From: Meridianimarinicoccus sp044221805
GTDB lineage: Bacteria; Pseudomonadota; Alphaproteobacteria; Rhodobacterales; Rhodobacteraceae
Assembly (NCBI GenBank): GCA_044221805.1
Contig: JBGAOK010000004.1
Location: forward strand, 1-64,000
Length of the DNA: 64,000 bases
Direction of reading: 5' to 3'
In this document: one piece after another, positions 34,165 through 41,655 of the stretch
Position numbering within the stretch: position 1 is the stretch's first letter
Layout: each line of letters opens with the position of its first letter
Position numbers and translations under genes: made by a program
The notes under the pieces: generated by a model
Seen by the model: only the letters and a program-made list of their open reading frames with translations
Database searches by the model: none
Told to the model about the DNA's origin: nothing

Positions 34165-34570
34165 GCGATACGAGACCGGCATGCAGGTACGCCGCGGCGT
34201 CCTTGGCGATGACCACGTGGACCGCGCCGAGGCCGCCAAGACCGAATTCGACGCGCCGTTCCAGACCCTGATCACCGAAGCGGCCTGGGGTACGGTCTGG
34301 GCCTCGGACCGGATCAGCCCGCGCGAACGCTCGATGCTGACCCTGGCGCTGCTGGCGGCGCTGGGGAACTTCGAGGAGATCCCTATGCACATCCGTGCCA
34401 CCGGCCGCACCGGCGCCAGCCGCGCGGACGTGCTGGAAGCCTTCCAGCACGTCGCCATCTATGCCGGCGTGCCGCGCGCCAACCACGCCATCAAGCTCGC
34501 CCGGGAGACCTATCGCGAGATGGATCAGGACCGGGCCGGCAACACGGCCCCGGAGGAGGACAAGCAATGA
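34157..34570 (+). CDS. pcaC: 4-carboxymuconolactone decarboxylase
   Basis: A 137-residue AhpD-like protein with the CMD family core LGDDHVDRAEAAKTEFDAPF and GNFEEIPMHIRATGRTGASR, ending in the VLEAFQHVAIYAGVPRANHA helix. It decarboxylates 4-carboxymuconolactone to the enol-lactone. It overlaps pcaH by four bases. Confidence 0.95.
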   Translation: MSERYETGMQVRRGVLGDDHVDRAEAAKTEFDAPFQTLITEAAWGTVWASDRISPRERSMLTLALLAALGNFEEIPMHIRATGRTGASRADVLEAFQHVAIYAGVPRANHAIKLARETYREMDQDRAGNTAPEEDKQ

Positions 34571-35292
34571 CCCCCGCAGAATTCTACCAGCGCGACCGGA
34601 CCTGGCATCCGCCGGCGCTGACGCCCGACTACAAGACCTCGGTCGCGCGGTCGCCGCGTTATGCGCTGATCAGCCTGCAGAACTCGAAAAGCGAGGTCAC
34701 CGGCCCGGTCTTCGGCCACAATGACATCGATCCGCTGGACCGGGACCTGATCCACAACTACGCCAAGACCGGCGAAGCCGCGATCGGCGAGCGGATCATC
34801 GTCCATGGCCGGGTGCTGGACGAGAACGCCCGCCCGGTGCCGAATACCCTTGTGGAAGTCTGGCAGGCCAACGCGGGCGGGCGCTATCGCCACAAGAAGG
34901 ACACCTATCTGGCGCCGATCGACCCGAATTTCGGCGGCTGCGGCCGGACCCTGACCGATGCCGAGGGTTACTACTACTTCCGGACCGTCAAGCCCGGCGC
35001 CTACCCGTGGCGCAACTGGGTGAACAACTGGCGCCCGGCGCATATCCATGTCTCGGTCTTCGGCACCGGCTTCGTGCAGCGGCTGATCACCCAGCTCTAT
35101 TTCGAGGGCGACCCGCTGATCCCGCTCTGCCCCATCGTCAAGACCATCCCCGATCCGCGCGCCATCGAGCAGCTGACCGCGAAGCTGGACCTGAACGCCA
35201 CCATCCCGCTCGACTCCATCGCCTACAAGTTCGACATCGTGCTGCGCGGCCGCCGCTCCACGCTGTTCGAGAACCGTCTGGAAGGGAACTGA
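34567..35292 (+). CDS. pcaH: Protocatechuate 3,4-dioxygenase beta subunit
   Basis: A 241-residue iron-binding subunit of the intradiol ring-cleavage enzyme. The four ferric ligands fit Y107, Y146, H159 and H161 (GRYRHK, GAYPW, AHIHVS), with the same spacings as in the Pseudomonas enzyme. It is followed three bases later by pcaG, its structural partner. Confidence 0.97.
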   Translation: MTPAEFYQRDRTWHPPALTPDYKTSVARSPRYALISLQNSKSEVTGPVFGHNDIDPLDRDLIHNYAKTGEAAIGERIIVHGRVLDENARPVPNTLVEVWQANAGGRYRHKKDTYLAPIDPNFGGCGRTLTDAEGYYYFRTVKPGAYPWRNWVNNWRPAHIHVSVFGTGFVQRLITQLYFEGDPLIPLCPIVKTIPDPRAIEQLTAKLDLNATIPLDSIAYKFDIVLRGRRSTLFENRLEGN

Positions 35293-35295
35293 CCG

Positions 35296-35916
35296 ATGCC
35301 GCAGGAGCTGGACTATCTGAAGGAATCCCCGTCGCAGACGGCCGGTCCCTACGTCCATATCGGCCTCGCGCCGGGGGCGGCGGGCTTCGACATCTACAAG
35401 CGGGAGCTGGGCTGGGATATCGCCGGGCCGCAGGCACAGGGCGAGCGGATCCGGGTCGAGGGCGTGGTGATCGACGGCACCGGCAGCCCGATCAAGGACG
35501 TGCTGCTGGAAGCCTGGCAGGCCAATGCCGCCGGCCACTACGCCCATCCCGAGGGCGGCGGCCCGGTCGAGGACGGCTTCCACGGCTGGGGCCGGGTGAT
35601 CACCGATTTCGAGACCGGCGAATGGGGCTTCGACACGGTGAAGCCGGGCCCGGTGACGGGGCGGAACGGCCGGATGATGGCACCGCACATCACCCTCTGG
35701 ATCGTGGCGCGGGGCATCAACATCGGGCTGAACACCCGGCTCTACTTCTCGGACGAGGAGGCCGCCAACGCCGCCGACCCGGTGATCAACCTGATCGAAT
35801 GGGAACGCCGCCGGCAGACCCTGATCGCCAAACGGGGCGAGCGCGACGGTAAGGTCGTCTACCGCTTCGACATCCGCATCCAGGGCGAGGCCGAGACGGT
35901 CTTCTTCGACGTCTGA
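35296..35916 (+). CDS. pcaG: Protocatechuate 3,4-dioxygenase alpha subunit
   Basis: A 206-residue subunit starting ELDYLKESPSQTAGPYVHIG, the PcaG opening. It shares the dioxygenase beta-sandwich (EAWQANAAGHYAHPEGG, GWGRVITDFETGEWGF) but lacks the full iron-ligand set, as alpha subunits do. No pcaB follows; the next gene is a BKACE enzyme. Confidence 0.96.
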   Translation: MPQELDYLKESPSQTAGPYVHIGLAPGAAGFDIYKRELGWDIAGPQAQGERIRVEGVVIDGTGSPIKDVLLEAWQANAAGHYAHPEGGGPVEDGFHGWGRVITDFETGEWGFDTVKPGPVTGRNGRMMAPHITLWIVARGINIGLNTRLYFSDEEAANAADPVINLIEWERRRQTLIAKRGERDGKVVYRFDIRIQGEAETVFFDV

Positions 35917-36012
35917 GCCCCGCCGTACCGCTCGGCCCGCCGCTGTGCGGCCACCGACCCCGGACCCTGACGGCCCGGGGCGCGATCACCTTGCGACCGG
36001 AGGAGACCCCCG

Positions 36013-36843
36013 ATGTCCAAACCCTGCATCCTGTGTTGTGCGATCACCGGGTCGCTGCCCACCAAGGCCAACAATCCGGCGGTGCCGATCTCGATCGCCG
36101 AGCAGGTGGACTCGAGCCACGAAGCCTTCGAGGCCGGCGCCAGCATCATCCATTGCCATGTCCGCGCCGATGACGGCAGCCCGACCAGCGACCCGGACCG
36201 CTTCGCCCTGCTGAAGGAGGGCCTGGAACGGCACTGCCCCGGCATCATCGTGCAGTTCTCGACCGGCGGCCGCTCGGGCGCCGGCCAGACCCGGGGCGGC
36301 ATGCTGTCGCTGAAGCCCGACATGGCCTCGCTGTCGGTGGGGTCGAACAACTTTCCGACCCGGGTCTACGAGAACCCGCCGGATCTGGTCGACTGGCTGG
36401 CCTCCGAGATGGTGAAGTATGAGATCACGCCCGAGGTCGAGGCCTTCGATCTGAGCCACATCCTGCAGGCGATCCGGATGCATGGCGAAGGGCGGCTCTA
36501 CGGCCGGCTCTATGTCCAGTTCGTGATGGGCGTGAAGAACGCCATGCCCGCCGACAGGGAGATCTTCGACCTTTATGTCGAGGTGATGAAGAGGCGCGCC
36601 CCGGACGCGGAATGGTGCGCCGCGGGCATCGGCCCGGCGCAGTTCACCGTCAACGAATGGGCGATCGCGGCCGGCGGACACACCCGCGCCGGGCTCGAGG
36701 ACAATGTGCGCTTCGACCGTGACCGGCTGGCGCCGTCAAACGCGGCGCTGATTGCCAGGGCCGCGGATCTCTGCGCCAAGTATGGCCGTCCCGTCGCCAC
36801 CCCGGCCGAAGCCCGGCGCATTCTGGGGCTCAGGGCCGCCTGA
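36013..36843 (+). CDS. Beta-keto acid cleavage enzyme (BKACE, DUF849)
   Basis: A 276-residue TIM-barrel enzyme with the zinc-binding HCHVR motif (SIIHCHVRADDGSPTSD), EVEAFDLSHI and CAAGIGPAQFTVNEWAIAAGGHTRAGLEDN, the BKACE hallmarks. The family transfers an acetyl unit between acetyl-CoA and a beta-keto acid, giving acetoacetate and a new acyl-CoA. Its place after pcaG suggests beta-ketoadipate as substrate (products succinyl-CoA and acetoacetate), which is inference. GGAGGAG precedes the ATG, 96 bases after pcaG. Confidence 0.88.
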   Translation: MSKPCILCCAITGSLPTKANNPAVPISIAEQVDSSHEAFEAGASIIHCHVRADDGSPTSDPDRFALLKEGLERHCPGIIVQFSTGGRSGAGQTRGGMLSLKPDMASLSVGSNNFPTRVYENPPDLVDWLASEMVKYEITPEVEAFDLSHILQAIRMHGEGRLYGRLYVQFVMGVKNAMPADREIFDLYVEVMKRRAPDAEWCAAGIGPAQFTVNEWAIAAGGHTRAGLEDNVRFDRDRLAPSNAALIARAADLCAKYGRPVATPAEARRILGLRAA

Positions 36844-36870
36844 CCGGGCCGGGCGCCTTCAGCCGGGGCG

Positions 36871-36918
36871 CAAAAGCCTTGCAAAGGCTTTTGGCAAAAG
36901 TCTTCGGAAGACTTTTGC
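36871..36918. terminator. Tandem pair of related hairpins
   Basis: Two adjacent perfect stems: CAAAAGCCTT / AAGGCTTTTG (36871-36880, 36884-36893) and GCAAAAGTCTTC / GAAGACTTTTGC (36894-36905, 36907-36918). Both contain a CTTTTG end on either strand and so can terminate in both directions. They separate the pca/BKACE operon from the large minus-strand operon that ends at 37019. Confidence 0.75.
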
Positions 36919-37018
36919 GGCTCCCCCGGTGCGGCGGCGCGGTGCGCAGGCGTGGCTCGGGCCGCCCCGCCGATCCGGGTGTGCCGGCGAGCAGCTTCCG
37001 TCTGCCGGGGCCCCGCGG

Positions 37019-39010
37019 TCAGAACCCGGGTTCGACGGCGCGTTCGCTGTAGAGCACGCTCCAGAGCCGGACGTCATCGGCCAGGGTACGGCTCAGGTCG
37101 GAAAGGGTGCGGCGCAGCACCGCGCGCTGAACCGAATCCCGCTGGCGGATCAGAGATTTTCGCAGCCCGACCAATTCGCGCACCATGCGCCGCGACTGTT
37201 TCTCGGCCATGCGGAAATCCCCGGTGGCGCGGATCCCGAACAGGGCCGCCCCGCAGATCGGCAGAACGCCGCCAAAGTAGGTCACCACTGGCTTGACGCA
37301 GAGCTTGGCCCAGTGCTCAGCCACATCGTGACCAACGCCTGCGGGAGCTTTGGGCGGGGCGGCATTGTGGTCGAAGAGATAGAACAGCCAACTCACAAGG
37401 AAAGCGCCACCGAAGACCAGAGTCATGAACAGAAGCCGGATGGCCACCCGCTCCATCCCCTCGTTCAGCCGTTCCGATGTCTCGGCGTTTGCCCGGTGAT
37501 AGGCAATCTGCGGGTCGATCTCGTAGCGGATCGCGGTGTCGATGACCTTGACGAGCTGGTCCCGGCCGATCCTGGCCGTGGGCGGGGGGATCTCGCGCAG
37601 GGCGCTGCGCGCGTACCAGGCTACCCAGGCCTCTCCCGGGGTCGTCGCGGAGACTTCACCGTGGCGCACCGGAGAACCGCCTGTCAGCAGGGCCAGTCGG
37701 ACCGGGCGAAGCGCCTCCGCGAGGCTCCGGTAATCCAGCCATCGCTCATGCCAGCGCCGGCGTTTGGCGCGCCGTGTCGTCCCGAGGACGACGCCGATAC
37801 AGAGCAGCTCGAATAACACCAGAATGGCCTTCGTCAACATGAGGCTGTGGGCGTTCACGGCGATTGCGGCCGGCACGATCAACAATCCCAGGATCACGGC
37901 CAGCGCGGCCAGACCGTAATTGCTGATGAAGGCGGTCCGGTACAGGCTGGAGTAGTGCAGCGCCAGGTTGTCCGCGGCGAGGCAGCGGGCTTGAAGGCTG
38001 CGACCGATCTCGTCGGCCAGTTGCGGGCCGCCGATCTCAGCCGCCGCATGGCGAATACCCGACCACTGCCTGGTGGCCGCCTCGGCTGGCGCGGTGTAAT
38101 CCACCCAACACCAGTACCACGCGCCACCGGCGAAAATCCATTTCAGGAGGTTGAAGCCGCAGGCACGAGAGCCGGTGCGCGTCCGTTCCTTCTGGAAGCC
38201 GTGCAACCGGCGAAGCGCCGAGACGACCGGCGCATGTCCCGGATCCTCGCCATGGCCGGGGTCGTCTTCCGGGAAGCGCAGCAGCGGTGCCACCCGGGTC
38301 TCAAGCGCCAGATCCATGGCCGCAGGGTCGGTTCCCGGCGCCAGCGGCAACCAGGTCTCCGGCAGCTCGATGTCCAGCGCGAAGGGCGCGGAAAGGAACC
38401 GCGTGCCATCCGGTGCGATCCGGACCACCGGGATGCCGGCCCGCAGGGCTTCGCCCACGACCTCGGCCGTGCCGCCGATCCCGGCGGCAGGTCCTCCGTC
38501 CCAGATCGCCAGAAGGATGTCGCAATGTGCCAGCATCAACTGCCCGGCGGCGCGATAGGCGCCCTCGTCCGGGTCCGCCGCGCCGGGAACGAGTTCCAGG
38601 CGCGCGGTGCTGTCCGGGTCGTGCTGCCAGAGCCGGTCGAAGGCAGCCACCTGCTCCGGCGTCCAATGCTGCTTGAGGATATAGGTCTCGCGCGGGAACG
38701 GCAGGATCAGGTTCAGCGCAAAGCCGAGGTCGGCGGCCGCGGTCGCCGCGATCGTGTCCGCTCCGGCGGCCAGGGCTGTCGTGAAGCGCAAGGCGGGCCG
38801 CACACCCGAGGCATAGGGCGCTTCGGGTGCCTTCAGGTCATTGGCGTCCTGCAGTCGCTCGGTCAGCATGGCAAGGCTCGCCAGAACCTCGCGCGTGCGC
38901 TGGTACAACAGGGCGGGGTCGGCATCCTGCAGTCGGTTCGGCCGGTGACCGGTGATGGCGACCCGCAGGGTCAGACGCGGCGGAATGAACGGCGAGGTTC
39001 CGTATTCCAT
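37019..39010 (-). CDS. SLOG-like nucleotide-sensor domain fused to four-pass membrane (SLATT-like) domain
   Basis: A 663-residue protein. Residues 13-200 resemble a SLOG/Rossmann nucleotide-binding domain: VAITGHRP, ALAAGADTIAA, ILLAIWDGG (163-173) and GGTAEVVGEALRAGIPVVRI (179-198). Membrane segments follow at about 364-385, 392-410, 524-546 and 574-594, with YRSLAEALRPVRLA and QIAYHRANAETSERLNEGME in the cytoplasmic loops, a SLATT-like pattern. Such proteins are predicted membrane effectors triggered by nucleotide signals. The start at 39010 has GGAG upstream and overlaps nothing. It is the last gene of the operon; a paralogue lies at 57.2 kb (shared QIAYHRA). Confidence 0.72.
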   Translation of the reverse strand: MEYGTSPFIPPRLTLRVAITGHRPNRLQDADPALLYQRTREVLASLAMLTERLQDANDLKAPEAPYASGVRPALRFTTALAAGADTIAATAAADLGFALNLILPFPRETYILKQHWTPEQVAAFDRLWQHDPDSTARLELVPGAADPDEGAYRAAGQLMLAHCDILLAIWDGGPAAGIGGTAEVVGEALRAGIPVVRIAPDGTRFLSAPFALDIELPETWLPLAPGTDPAAMDLALETRVAPLLRFPEDDPGHGEDPGHAPVVSALRRLHGFQKERTRTGSRACGFNLLKWIFAGGAWYWCWVDYTAPAEAATRQWSGIRHAAAEIGGPQLADEIGRSLQARCLAADNLALHYSSLYRTAFISNYGLAALAVILGLLIVPAAIAVNAHSLMLTKAILVLFELLCIGVVLGTTRRAKRRRWHERWLDYRSLAEALRPVRLALLTGGSPVRHGEVSATTPGEAWVAWYARSALREIPPPTARIGRDQLVKVIDTAIRYEIDPQIAYHRANAETSERLNEGMERVAIRLLFMTLVFGGAFLVSWLFYLFDHNAAPPKAPAGVGHDVAEHWAKLCVKPVVTYFGGVLPICGAALFGIRATGDFRMAEKQSRRMVRELVGLRKSLIRQRDSVQRAVLRRTLSDLSRTLADDVRLWSVLYSERAVEPGF

Positions 39011-39023
39011 GGACACTCCGGTT

Positions 39024-40112
39024 TCACGGCAACAGCCGGTGCAAGTCGTAGACGGCCGCACAATAGGCGCGGGCGATATCGTAGAGCGGCCGGATCAGAC
39101 CAGGGTCGTCCAGCCTCTGGAACCTCTTCAGGTCGCTCTCCGGCACGGTGATCCCGTGTTCGGCAAGGGCTGTCCCGTCGAACGGCACGTCAAGCCCGAG
39201 ATACGAGAACAGCGGCACGTCGAACAGGGTGTCGCCGTCAAGGCTGCCGATCTCGCTGTTGTGGCGGGTCGGCACGAGGGGCTTCCCGGCCCATTCGAAC
39301 AGCAGGGTGGACAGATGCGCATTGTCCACCATCAGGCCCATGAGCGATGTGACGGCGAGGCGAAGCGGGCGGGCCCGCGCTGCCTGGTCGGGCGGGACCT
39401 TGATGCGATACCGGCCGGTGCCGATGGACAGGATGAACAGTTCGTCGACACCGGTGGGCCACGCGAGGCCGAATGCCCGCATCCGCGCCAGCATCAGGAC
39501 CGCCAGCGCGGGGTTGTTGTAGGGGCTGATGCCGCCATCGACGAAGACGCCGGGCAGCATGCCTTCGGCGATCTTGATGGTCTCCTGCTGGAACAGGGTC
39601 GGCGCGGCGGTCGAGGCCCGGAGCAGGCGGGCGACTTCGTAGTGGCGGTTGCCGACATACCGGCCGTCGGGAGCATCGTCGTAATAGGGCGCGGTCGGGA
39701 TGTTCGACACGATCCATGGGCTGCCGGTGTCGAGCCGCTTCATCAGGATCGCGAGATAGGTGCGCAGTGCCGGGTCGCCCAGGCGGACATCGCCGATTTC
39801 GGTCCGGATCTCGGCTTCCAGCGCAGCGGCATCGAAGATCGGCGCGAGGCCGAAGGTCCAGCGCCGGCCGCTGCGGAAGAACCGGACGGCCCGGTCGAGG
39901 TAGAACTCCCGGATCATGGACACCGGCTTGCCGAGGGCGAGCCCCGCGGCTATCAGCGACCCGGTCGATGTGCCGCCGATCAGGTCGAAGACGTCGCTCA
40001 GACGGGTCTCGGGTCCGCGACGGGCCTGATAGACCTGTTCCACGGTCTCCAGAAAGGCGATCTCGATGATCCCGCGGACGCCGCCACCGGACAGGGCCAG
40101 CAGACGCCTCAT
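39024..40112 (-). CDS. Patatin-like phospholipase
   Basis: A 362-residue cytoplasmic lipid acyl hydrolase without signal peptide. The oxyanion glycines are GGGVRG (9-14), the nucleophile is S49 in GGTSTGS, and the aspartate is D193 in FVDGGISPYNN, giving a complete Ser/Asp dyad. Bacterial patatins of this size serve as membrane-degrading effectors in CBASS and related systems. It lies between a caspase and the SLOG-membrane gene, 13 bases upstream of the latter, so it is probably one of two membrane-directed effectors. Confidence 0.92.
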   Translation of the reverse strand: MRRLLALSGGGVRGIIEIAFLETVEQVYQARRGPETRLSDVFDLIGGTSTGSLIAAGLALGKPVSMIREFYLDRAVRFFRSGRRWTFGLAPIFDAAALEAEIRTEIGDVRLGDPALRTYLAILMKRLDTGSPWIVSNIPTAPYYDDAPDGRYVGNRHYEVARLLRASTAAPTLFQQETIKIAEGMLPGVFVDGGISPYNNPALAVLMLARMRAFGLAWPTGVDELFILSIGTGRYRIKVPPDQAARARPLRLAVTSLMGLMVDNAHLSTLLFEWAGKPLVPTRHNSEIGSLDGDTLFDVPLFSYLGLDVPFDGTALAEHGITVPESDLKRFQRLDDPGLIRPLYDIARAYCAAVYDLHRLLP

Positions 40113-40163
40113 CGCGGCGTCTCGCCGGGCACCGGGGCCAAGGGCAGATGCCGCGGCGGGATC

Positions 40164-40190
40164 AACGCGGGCAACGCGGGCAACGGGGGC
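40164..40190. repeat. Three tandem 9-base units in the patatin-caspase gap
   Basis: Two copies of AACGCGGGC and one AACGGGGGC in a row, with a partial fourth, inside the 111-base gap between the second caspase stop and the patatin start. The gap shows no gene. A short repeat of this kind may vary in length between strains. Confidence 0.55.
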
Positions 40191-40223
40191 AACGGCTGCC
40201 GCTCCGGGTCCGGGGGCCGCCGT

Positions 40224-41654
40224 CTAGTTGACGTCATAGGGCAGTGCCGCCATGCCGAACGAGATCTTCCGGTTCTCGCTGTCACCGTGCCAGACCCCGT
40301 TCACCTGCGCCATGAGGTCCCCGAAGAAGGCCATCGGATCGGCGATCGGACGCATGTCCCGGTTTTGTTCGGACAGCCTGTCGACCACCCCCCTGTCATT
40401 GACGACGAGGGCCACGAGGATGCCCTGGCCTGCGGGAATGCGGAAGCGCGCCTTGTGGTAGGCGTCCGGCAGGCGCATCAGCTCGCCGGCGGCGAGCGGG
40501 GTGCGCTTGGCAATCGCGTCGCTCGGGTAGAGCTGGTGGACCAGCCCCCCGTCGCGGAGATCGAACAGCAGAAGCTCGCCCTCCCGGGTCGATGTGACCT
40601 CGAACGCCACGGTCTGCCCGGCATGGACCGGGCCGGAAACGCCGGTTTCGTAGGGCACCATGGCAAGGCTCACATCGGCGCGGCCGCCAGCGAGGGATCC
40701 CAGCATCGTCTCGGCGGCAAGGGGCGGCCTTCCGGTTTCGCCGGTGTCCTCGGGCCAGTCGACGATGGCAAGGGCCCGGGTCAGGGGCGGGGCCGTCAGT
40801 TCCGGTGTCAGGCTGGAGCATCCGTCCCAGCCGGCGCAGAATTCGTCGGAGGATTCGCGGACCATGGCAAGGACTTGCTCGCGGCTGCCGCTGTCCGACT
40901 GTCCCGAGATCGCGTCGTGAAACGCCTTGGTGAAGACGCCGTGCGGCACGCCGCCGAAAGAGGTCTCGTAGGCGACCTGCTCGGCGGCCGCGGCCGTCCA
41001 GACTTCGTGGTTGCGGGCGGCCGTTCCGGTTTCGTGGACACCGCTGTCTTCGAGCCGCTGCCGCCCATCGCCGGCGGCGTCCCGGGATGCCGACCGGCTC
41101 TGCCCGTCCAGCGGTGGCACGAACCGCGGCTTCGGCACCGGCTCCGACGAAACCCCGGCCCGCGAGATCGTTCCCGAATGGCAGGCGTCGATCACGAGGG
41201 TCACGTTCCTGTCGGCCAGCTGGTCGAGCACCGCCCGGATGTCGTCATCGCTTACCAGTTCCTCAGGGGCGTCGGGACCGTAGCCGACCATGACCAGCGC
41301 CTCGTCCATCCCGTCGTCGATTTCGTCCCCGTTCCGGTCGGCGATCTGGGTGCCATGCCCGGAAAAATAGACAAGCACCTTGTCTCCCGGTGCCGTGCCG
41401 TCGACAAGCCATGACCTGAACGCCGACAGGACGCCGCTCCGGGTCGCTTCGGTGTCCGACAGGACCAGGACGTTGCCGGCCGCGAAGCCCATCTTCCCGG
41501 TGGCAAGGGCCTGCATCGTGGCAAGGTCATTCGGTGGTCCGTCCAGGCGCTGCTGGGCTGCATAGGCGCCGATGCCGATCAGCAGGGCGCGATCTTCGGC
41601 CGGAGCAGCGCAGGGGACCAGCCCGAGCAGGATGGCGGCACTCAGGATGCGCAT
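40224..41654 (-). CDS. Exported caspase-like peptidase with C-terminal DUF4384-like domain
   Basis: A 476-residue C14-family peptidase. A signal peptide (MRILSAAILLGLVPCAAPA) leads into the p20-like fold. The catalytic dyad is H100 (VYFSGHGTQ) and C158 (VIDACHSG), and the acidic loop DRNGDEIDDGMDEAL resembles type I metacaspases, which cleave after Arg/Lys. From about residue 345, FEVTSTREGELLLFDLRDGG and LYPSD form a DUF4384-like beta domain. The start at 41654 is one base after the stop of the upstream caspase, so the two are coupled. Location is probably periplasmic. Confidence 0.88.
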   Translation of the reverse strand: MRILSAAILLGLVPCAAPAEDRALLIGIGAYAAQQRLDGPPNDLATMQALATGKMGFAAGNVLVLSDTEATRSGVLSAFRSWLVDGTAPGDKVLVYFSGHGTQIADRNGDEIDDGMDEALVMVGYGPDAPEELVSDDDIRAVLDQLADRNVTLVIDACHSGTISRAGVSSEPVPKPRFVPPLDGQSRSASRDAAGDGRQRLEDSGVHETGTAARNHEVWTAAAAEQVAYETSFGGVPHGVFTKAFHDAISGQSDSGSREQVLAMVRESSDEFCAGWDGCSSLTPELTAPPLTRALAIVDWPEDTGETGRPPLAAETMLGSLAGGRADVSLAMVPYETGVSGPVHAGQTVAFEVTSTREGELLLFDLRDGGLVHQLYPSDAIAKRTPLAAGELMRLPDAYHKARFRIPAGQGILVALVVNDRGVVDRLSEQNRDMRPIADPMAFFGDLMAQVNGVWHGDSENRKISFGMAALPYDVN

Positions 41655-41655
41655 G

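Noticed and set aside
32177..34567. 796-codon open frame on the minus strand opposite pobA-pcaD-pcaC
   Set aside because: The plus-strand genes are unambiguous; this frame is low-complexity and basic.
36871..36918. Possible CRISPR-like repeat
   Set aside because: Only two adjacent palindromes with no spacers; they are better explained as terminators.
41298..41345. Acidic loop DRNGDEIDDG in the 476-residue caspase as a second EF-hand
   Set aside because: It lacks the glycine and the final glutamate spacing of an EF-hand; similar acidic loops are a normal part of metacaspases after the active histidine.
38952..41414. 820-codon open frame on the plus strand
   Set aside because: Antisense to the patatin and caspase genes, which have full catalytic motifs; the plus-strand translation has none.
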